Source of the DNA: JANRJY01 sp033763735
GTDB lineage: Bacteria > Bacteroidota > Bacteroidia > Cytophagales > UBA9547
Direction of reading: 5' to 3'
Length of the DNA stretch: 18,667 bases
Assembly (NCBI GenBank): GCA_033763735.1
Contig: JANRJY010000076.1
Location: 1 to 18,667 of the forward strand
In this document: positions 13,410-18,667 of the stretch, piece by piece
Position numbering within the stretch: the stretch's first letter is position 1
Layout of the letters: each line of letters starts with the position of its first letter
Position numbers and translations under genes: made by a program
Notes under the pieces: generated by a model
The model's database searches: none
Seen by the model: only the letters and a program-made list of their open reading frames with translations
Told to the model about the DNA's origin: nothing

Positions 13410-14348
13410 TCAATTACCACTCCCAAAGTAAATCCAGAATCTTAAACCTAAAAAAAATACAACACCATACATCAATGCTGCGAGTACCAAATGTATAGGT
13501 TGAACCAAAAAAGGTAAGCCAAAATAGGTCAATAAAAACCCACTTCCAAATTCAATTATTACAATTAAAGCTAGTATTAAACTCCAAATTTTAATATCGT
13601 ATTGATATAGTCTAAAACAAATTGTGCCAATGAATAATATAACAATCCATGCAATCAATCTATGAGAAATAAAAATATAATCCAGTTGATTAATTATACT
13701 GCTTCGAAATTCACCATTTTTGACTAATACATCCACTTGTTGACGTACTTGAGTACCAAGTAAAATCTGAGTCAAACAAACAACACAAACTATCAGAAGC
13801 ATCCATTTTAAACCAAAAATATTTTGTTTATCGATATGAACATTTTCCCTTTTTGCAAGTACATATGCACTAATAAGTATTGAAACTATTAAAAGGGCAA
13901 AAAACATATGAATAGTTATCATAAAGGGAGATAAATTAGTGGCAACAACTCTTGCACCCAACCAACCTTGAAATATGATCAAAATCAACGAAAATATTGA
14001 TAAGAAGAAAATTTTACTTCTTATTCCATATATTTTATATGCAAGATAAACTGTAACAATAATAAATAATCCTGATAAAGCCCCAAACAACCGATTAATG
14101 TATTCAGTCCAAGTTTTATAAACATTAAATGAAACATCCAATTTACCCCCCTCAGAATACATTTCTACATAATCTAAAGGTAATTGTGAAATGTTTGTAG
14201 GTGGAATCCAAGAACCAAAACACTTTGGCCAATCTGGACATCCCATTCCAGAACCGGTACATCGAACAACTCCTCCAGCAACTATTACTAAGTAAATACA
14301 AATAATTGTTGCTATTGACCACTTATGAAATAAATTTGAATTGATCAT
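13410..14348 (-). CDS. ctaA: Heme A synthase (CtaA/COX15 family)
   Basis: 312 aa with about eight hydrophobic segments; it oxidises heme o to heme a for cytochrome oxidase in the inner membrane. Near the N-terminus is VVRCTGSGMGCPDWPKC (cysteines 30, 37, 43). Candidate heme ligands are H147 (TIHMFF), H229 (ISHRLIAW) and H286 (QPIHLVLA). The fourth, in the usual ExxHR motif of helix 2, reads E82-Y-I-N85-R, so His is replaced by Asn. ATG 14348 is preferred over TTG 14354. It lies five bases after the T tract of the ctaD terminator. It is in the same direction as the oxidase genes it serves. Confidence 0.92.
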   Translation of the reverse strand: MINSNLFHKWSIATIICIYLVIVAGGVVRCTGSGMGCPDWPKCFGSWIPPTNISQLPLDYVEMYSEGGKLDVSFNVYKTWTEYINRLFGALSGLFIIVTVYLAYKIYGIRSKIFFLSIFSLILIIFQGWLGARVVATNLSPFMITIHMFFALLIVSILISAYVLAKRENVHIDKQNIFGLKWMLLIVCVVCLTQILLGTQVRQQVDVLVKNGEFRSSIINQLDYIFISHRLIAWIVILFIGTICFRLYQYDIKIWSLILALIVIIEFGSGFLLTYFGLPFLVQPIHLVLAALMYGVVFFLGLRFWIYFGSGN

Positions 14349-14352
14349 AATC

Positions 14353-14381
14353 AAAAAAGCCCATACGAAATCGCATGGGCT
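14353..14381 (-). terminator. Rho-independent terminator between ctaD and ctaA
   Basis: On the minus strand AGCCCAT (14381-14375) pairs with ATGGGCT (14364-14358), with a second small stem in the loop, followed by TTTTTT (14358-14353). It lies 20 bp after the ctaD stop and ends four bases before the ctaA ATG. Confidence 0.85.
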
Positions 14382-14400
14382 CTAATTGTTTTATTAATTA

Positions 14401-16251
14401 TTAAACTAAAATTCCTTCTTTTTTGCCTAACTCAACTGTTTCCTTTTCTGAGTCTAAATTTGATTCAGGGGTCTGAGATAATGGAACTGTTTGAGGAATA
14501 AAGTCAGATGAAGCTCCCGGTTTGCTATAATCGTATGGCCAACGATAGACTGTAGGTATTTCTCCTGGCCAGTTTCCATGCTCAGGTTTAATGGGCGCAG
14601 TCCACTCAAGGGTGTTCGAATCCCATGGATTTTGTACAGATTTTCTACCTTTGAATATGCTCCAGAAGAAATTAAAACCAAACATTAATTGAGCTGAAAA
14701 TGTAACTATAGCAGCAGCACTAATGAACATGCTTAAATCATGGAATGAATTAAAAGCATCATAACTGGTAAATGAATAATATCGTCTTGGAAAACCAGCA
14801 ATACCCATATAATGCATCGGGAAAAACACCGCATATACCCCTACAAATGTCATCCAAAAGTGTATATATCCTAATTTCTCGTCTAGCATTCTACCAAACA
14901 TTTTAGGAAACCAATGATACACACCAGCCATAAATCCAAAGAAAGAAGCGGAACCCATTACAATATGAAAGTGGGCTACAACATAATAAGTATCATGCAA
15001 TTGAATATCTAATGCAGAATTTCCTAAAATTATCCCTGTTAACCCTCCAGAAATAAACAATGAAACCAATCCAATTGAAAACAACATGGCTGGTGTAAAC
15101 ACAATATTACCTCTCCAAAGCGTTGCAATATAATTAAACGCCTTAACAGCTGAAGGAACAGCGATAATTAAGGTAAGAAACATAAACACAGACCCTAAAA
15201 AAGGATTCATACCTGTTACAAACATATGATGTGCCCAAACAATAAATGACAGAAATGCAATACCTAATATAGAACCAATCATGGCTCTATAACCAAATAT
15301 AGGTTTGCGTGAATTGGTTGCAATAATTTCAGAAGTAATCCCTAAAGCTGGTAAAAGAACAATATAAACTTCTGGGTGACCTAAAAACCAAAATAAGTGC
15401 TGAAATAATAAAGGACTACCACCTATATTATGCAGAGCTTGTCCGCCAATATAAATCTCTGACAAGTAAAAACTAGTACCAAAACTCCTATCAAATATCA
15501 AAAGAAGCGCTGCAGAAAACAATACAGGGAAAGATAATATACCAATAATTGCAGTTACTAAAAACGCCCAAATGGTAAGCGGTAATCTGGTAAATGACAT
15601 GCCTACAGTTCTTAAATTAATTACTGTTGTAACATAGTTAATTGATCCCAGTAACGATGAAACAATAAATATAGCCATGCTAGACAACCACAAAGTCATT
15701 CCTAAGCCTGATCCACTCATTGCTTGTGGTAAAGCACTTAATGGCGGATAAATTACCCAACCTCCTGATGCAGGTCCTGTTTCAATAAAAATTGAAATAA
15801 ACATCAATACACTGGAAACAAAGAAAAACCAATATGAAAGCATATTCAAAAAACCTGAAGCCATATCTCTAGCTCCTACCTGAAGAGGAATAAGGAAATT
15901 GGAGAATGTTCCACTTAATCCGGCAGTAAGCACAAAGAATACCATTATGGTTCCGTGCATTGTAACAAGTGCAAGATAAAACTCAGGATCTAATTTTCCG
16001 TTTTGAATCCAATGTCCTAAAATAGGTTTCAACCAATCCAAATTCATATCAGGAAAGCCTAACTGCAATCGAAAAATGATTGACATACTTCCACCTATAA
16101 AAGCCCAAAGTAAACCAGAAATTAAAAATTGCTTCGCAATAGTTTTATGGTCTTCACTGAAAATATATTTTCTTACAAATGACAATTCTTCATGGTGCTC
16201 ATGATCATCATGTGCGTGTACATCAGCGTGTGCAGTATGTGTAGCTTCCAT
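14401..16251 (-). CDS. ctaD: Cytochrome c oxidase subunit I
   Basis: A 616-aa, multi-pass heme-copper oxidase core subunit. Visible are HPEVY (H292-Y296, CuB ligand and cross-linked Tyr), a following WAHHMF pair (CuB ligands) and HDTYYVVAHFHIVMGS with H427 and H429 as heme ligands. It takes electrons from CuA of subunit II, reduces oxygen to water and pumps protons. The N-terminal 22 residues are His-rich (seven His), placed before the first helix. It is 31 bp downstream of ctaC, in one operon. The C-terminal extension (about 560-616) ends in a charged tail. Confidence 0.97.
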   Translation of the reverse strand: MEATHTAHADVHAHDDHEHHEELSFVRKYIFSEDHKTIAKQFLISGLLWAFIGGSMSIIFRLQLGFPDMNLDWLKPILGHWIQNGKLDPEFYLALVTMHGTIMVFFVLTAGLSGTFSNFLIPLQVGARDMASGFLNMLSYWFFFVSSVLMFISIFIETGPASGGWVIYPPLSALPQAMSGSGLGMTLWLSSMAIFIVSSLLGSINYVTTVINLRTVGMSFTRLPLTIWAFLVTAIIGILSFPVLFSAALLLIFDRSFGTSFYLSEIYIGGQALHNIGGSPLLFQHLFWFLGHPEVYIVLLPALGITSEIIATNSRKPIFGYRAMIGSILGIAFLSFIVWAHHMFVTGMNPFLGSVFMFLTLIIAVPSAVKAFNYIATLWRGNIVFTPAMLFSIGLVSLFISGGLTGIILGNSALDIQLHDTYYVVAHFHIVMGSASFFGFMAGVYHWFPKMFGRMLDEKLGYIHFWMTFVGVYAVFFPMHYMGIAGFPRRYYSFTSYDAFNSFHDLSMFISAAAIVTFSAQLMFGFNFFWSIFKGRKSVQNPWDSNTLEWTAPIKPEHGNWPGEIPTVYRWPYDYSKPGASSDFIPQTVPLSQTPESNLDSEKETVELGKKEGILV

Positions 16252-16282
16252 TATTTGATATAAATTTACTTTTAATTGATGA

Positions 16283-17299
16283 TTATTTTATTGCTAATTC
16301 TTTGGTTGTAACCGGCAAATTTGCCAAATAATCAGGATTTTGTTTAATAAATGGTTCTTGCGATCCATACCATTTTTCAAAATCTTCAGGTTCATCGACA
16401 ACAACAATAAATTTCATTCCAAAATGCCCTCTTCCACATACTTCAGTACAAGCAAGTTCATATTTGAAACTAGGATTTCCTGTTATACTTTTCATCTCAT
16501 CTGTAGTATAAATGGGAGTAAACCAAAGTGTGGTAGGCATACCGGGAACTGCATCCATTTTTTGACGGAAATGAGGTAAAAATACACTATGCAATACATC
16601 ACGAGCTCTTATTTTAAATTGAACTGGGGTGCCTTTAGGAATATGAATTTCTCTTGGCAAAAAATCATCAAAACTAGCTTTGTCTGTAAAGTCTATTCCT
16701 ACCTCATTGGTAGCATCAATCAAACGGAAATTATAGGCACCCAACTTTCCATCCTTTCCTGGATATCTAACTATCCAGTTAAATTGTTTTCCTGTAATTT
16801 CAAGAACCACTGCATTTTTTGGGGCCGGTGATTGAATATCAGTCCATAGTCTCCATCCAAAAAAGACCAAAACCGATAAAACAATTGCTGGAATAATAGT
16901 CCATATAATTTCTAACTTATGATTATCAGGGAAGAAATATGCTTTTCTGTTCTCTTTATATTGATAGGTATAAGGGAAAGAAAATAATAAAATATTTGTG
17001 GCTACAAATGCAAACAAAATTACACCTGTTACCAACCAAAATAAATTATCAGTTAGAATCCCTTGAGCAGATGCTGATTTAGGCAAATAATGCTCAGTTG
17101 CTTTACCAGAATACCAAATAACTAAACTACAAAAAACAATAAAAAATATTGGAAATAAAATGGCGTTAATCTGATTACTGGTTCCTCCTTTTTTATTATA
17201 AGATCCTTTAAGTACAGAAATCAAAGACTGTACACGGAATAACATAAAGAATATCGCCAATAATAAAACTACTGATATACCAATAACTAATGAATTCAT
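16283..17299 (-). CDS. ctaC: Cytochrome c oxidase subunit II (CuA)
   Basis: 338 aa. Four hydrophobic segments are visible (about residues 2-24, 45-65, 84-107, 130-150), two more than the usual two at the N-terminus. A periplasmic cupredoxin domain follows. CuA ligands are H237 (DVLHSVFLP), C284 and C288, H292 and M295 in CTEVCGRGHFGM. It receives electrons from cytochrome c or directly from alternative complex III and passes them to subunit I. There is no fused cytochrome c domain (no CxxCH). It starts 50 bp after the ActF-like gene. Confidence 0.96.
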   Translation of the reverse strand: MNSLVIGISVVLLLAIFFMLFRVQSLISVLKGSYNKKGGTSNQINAILFPIFFIVFCSLVIWYSGKATEHYLPKSASAQGILTDNLFWLVTGVILFAFVATNILLFSFPYTYQYKENRKAYFFPDNHKLEIIWTIIPAIVLSVLVFFGWRLWTDIQSPAPKNAVVLEITGKQFNWIVRYPGKDGKLGAYNFRLIDATNEVGIDFTDKASFDDFLPREIHIPKGTPVQFKIRARDVLHSVFLPHFRQKMDAVPGMPTTLWFTPIYTTDEMKSITGNPSFKYELACTEVCGRGHFGMKFIVVVDEPEDFEKWYGSQEPFIKQNPDYLANLPVTTKELAIK

Positions 17300-17349
17300 A
17301 TCTACTTTATTTATCTAACTGTTTGAGATAATATTTGTTTGAAAATTAT

Positions 17350-18666
17350 CTAAATATTGTGTTGTAACGACTCCTCCATCATTGGATGGTTTTGAGGAAT
17401 TAATTTTGCCTTTGATAATGTATTCAAAACTACAATCAAAAAGAACGAAGCAAACACTAATAATGCACCAAACTCCATAAAACCCAAGTCACTTGTTCCT
17501 TTTGTAGTACCAGGCATTACCATTAAGTAAATATCTAACCAATGACCAAAAACTACAGCAAAACATACTAATTTCAAAATAGAAATTTTTCGTTTAGAGT
17601 CACGATTCATTAGCGCAAGAAACGGAAAGAAGAAATTGATTATTAAGTTAAAATAGAAAATACCAGTGTATTTATTTCCAAACCAACGCAAACGATCCAT
17701 GAAATATACCGTTTCTTCTGGAAGATTGGCATAGAAAATAAGTAGGAATTGACTAAACCAAGTGTATGTCCAAAAAATGCTGAAAGCAAAAACAAATTTA
17801 CCTAAATCATGAAAATGGTTATCGTTCATACCTTTAAGATAACCAGCTTCTTTCAAATAGATACAAATTAAAGTCATGGTTGCAAGTGACGCAACCCACC
17901 AAGTTGCAAAAACATTCCAACCAAACATAGTACTGAACCAATGTGCATCGATTGACATAATCCAATCCCAAGCAGCTATTGAAGTAGAAACCGCAAATAC
18001 AATCAAAAAAACTGCAGATAAATAACCACTTTTGTGCCAATATTGATCTCCAACTTGTAGATCCTCGGCTAAAGAATATTTACGTATTTGAACCCAAATA
18101 ATATACCACAAAGCAAAAATTACGACCATTCTACCAAAATAAAATCCAAAATTCAACCATCCTGATTTACCAGACATTATTGGATCATATTCCGGACTTG
18201 CTTTATCATAAAGACCTTCGTGTGTCCAATGGAACAAATCATGGTTTCCTATTAAAAACAAACCTATAACAGCAATTCCCATAAAGGGCAAAAATGCTCC
18301 AAAAGCTTCAGGAATTCTTTTCATGATTGCAGACCAACCTGCCCAGGCAACGTATTGCACGCAAACAAAGAAAACACCCATTGCAGCAATACCTGTAAAG
18401 AAAATTGAATTGTGCCATAAAACTGCATACATACGAGTAATCCAAGTAGGACCATGATGACCCTCAGCAGCTCCTTCAACTGCTTTAACAGCTTCAGCAC
18501 CATGTGCTGCAACTTCATGACCGTGATCACCGCCACCATTCATGGCTAAAAATACACCTATGCCAAACATGGCTAATCCAACTCCCAAAGCGATAAACAG
18601 GTTACGCTTTAACTTATCAGAAAGTGTAAATTGTTCGTCTATTGATACTTCTACGTGATGCAACAT
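17350..18666 (-). CDS. actF: Alternative complex III subunit ActF (quinol:cytochrome c oxidoreductase)
   Basis: 438 aa with about ten hydrophobic segments, matching the Bacteroidota ActF membrane subunit: KRNLFIALGVG near the start, WWVASLATMTLICIYLKEAGYL and FSIFWTYTWFSQFLLIFYANLPEE further on. It is part of the complex that oxidises menaquinol and feeds the oxidase encoded just downstream. An early loop (residues about 45-75) is rich in His, Gly and Ala. The ATG is two bases from the window edge, so a longer N-terminus cannot be excluded. Further act genes are expected beyond the edge, by family knowledge. Confidence 0.85.
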   Translation of the reverse strand: MLHHVEVSIDEQFTLSDKLKRNLFIALGVGLAMFGIGVFLAMNGGGDHGHEVAAHGAEAVKAVEGAAEGHHGPTWITRMYAVLWHNSIFFTGIAAMGVFFVCVQYVAWAGWSAIMKRIPEAFGAFLPFMGIAVIGLFLIGNHDLFHWTHEGLYDKASPEYDPIMSGKSGWLNFGFYFGRMVVIFALWYIIWVQIRKYSLAEDLQVGDQYWHKSGYLSAVFLIVFAVSTSIAAWDWIMSIDAHWFSTMFGWNVFATWWVASLATMTLICIYLKEAGYLKGMNDNHFHDLGKFVFAFSIFWTYTWFSQFLLIFYANLPEETVYFMDRLRWFGNKYTGIFYFNLIINFFFPFLALMNRDSKRKISILKLVCFAVVFGHWLDIYLMVMPGTTKGTSDLGFMEFGALLVFASFFLIVVLNTLSKAKLIPQNHPMMEESLQHNI

Positions 18667-18667
18667 T

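Noticed and set aside
17311..17331. TTATCT/AGATAA inverted repeat between the ActF-like gene and ctaC
   Set aside because: Only 6 bp and A-T rich with no T tract after it; not enough to call a terminator or operator.
1..18667. CRISPR array, rRNA genes or an IS element
   Set aside because: No regularly spaced repeats, no rRNA-like blocks and no transposase frame were seen.

Overview
The window looks like a chromosomal segment of an AT-rich Bacteroidota (Bacteroidetes) bacterium. The reasons are a probable alternative complex III subunit (ActF-type) next to aa3-type cytochrome oxidase genes, a DUF5618-type protein, the ORF6N/SAM-like-integrase style of mobile element, short '..AQ/FSQ' signal peptides, and a promoter fitting the TTTG / TAnnTTTG pattern of this phylum. 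No Shine-Dalgarno sequence decided any start. All calls come from reading the sequence; no database search was run.

Left core region (1-4490, + strand). A truncated tRNA-Leu-like stretch touches the left edge on the minus strand. It is followed by an Lrp/AsnC regulator, a metal ABC-transporter permease fused to a DtxR/MntR-like repressor and FeoA-like domain, an exported CGWC thioredoxin-fold protein, a DUF5618-like protein, and mnmE (tRNA wobble modification GTPase), which starts at TTG.

Integrated element (4472-13388, about 8.9 kb). A perfect 19-bp direct repeat, ttttgtatcggaaagtaac, forms the last codons of mnmE and recurs just before the next core gene. This marks an element inserted at the mnmE 3' end without breaking the gene. 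Paired TTGTACC heptamers spaced 11 bp apart lie just inside both ends and look like integrase arm sites. The left module holds a Zn-finger/excisionase-like HTH protein, a tyrosine recombinase, an ORF6N protein and an unknown 313-aa protein. The middle holds a tightly coupled operon: excisionase-type HTH, a 58-aa microprotein, and a putative gene II/X-type replication protein, followed by a nested hairpin. The cargo is two minus-strand sets of small genes. One encodes three small exported proteins, one of them Cys-rich; the other encodes a winged-helix-like protein and one exported protein. Between them is an XRE repressor gene with a perfect 18-bp palindrome in the divergent promoter. The right end has a 93-aa unknown and a GNAT acetyltransferase with a 52-aa upstream partner that resembles a toxin-antitoxin pair. 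No relaxase or conjugation gene was seen, so transfer would need outside help.

Right core region (13410-18666, - strand). In transcription order: ActF-like subunit, ctaC (CuA subunit II), ctaD (subunit I), a strong terminator, then ctaA (heme A synthase), which makes the heme a used by subunit I. The terminator ends only a few bases before the ctaA start. The ctaA heme-ligand motif normally read as ExxHR is EYINR here.

The best candidate for something undescribed is the exported-protein cargo under the palindromic operator (9528-11570), carried by an mnmE-targeting element that may be able to replicate.
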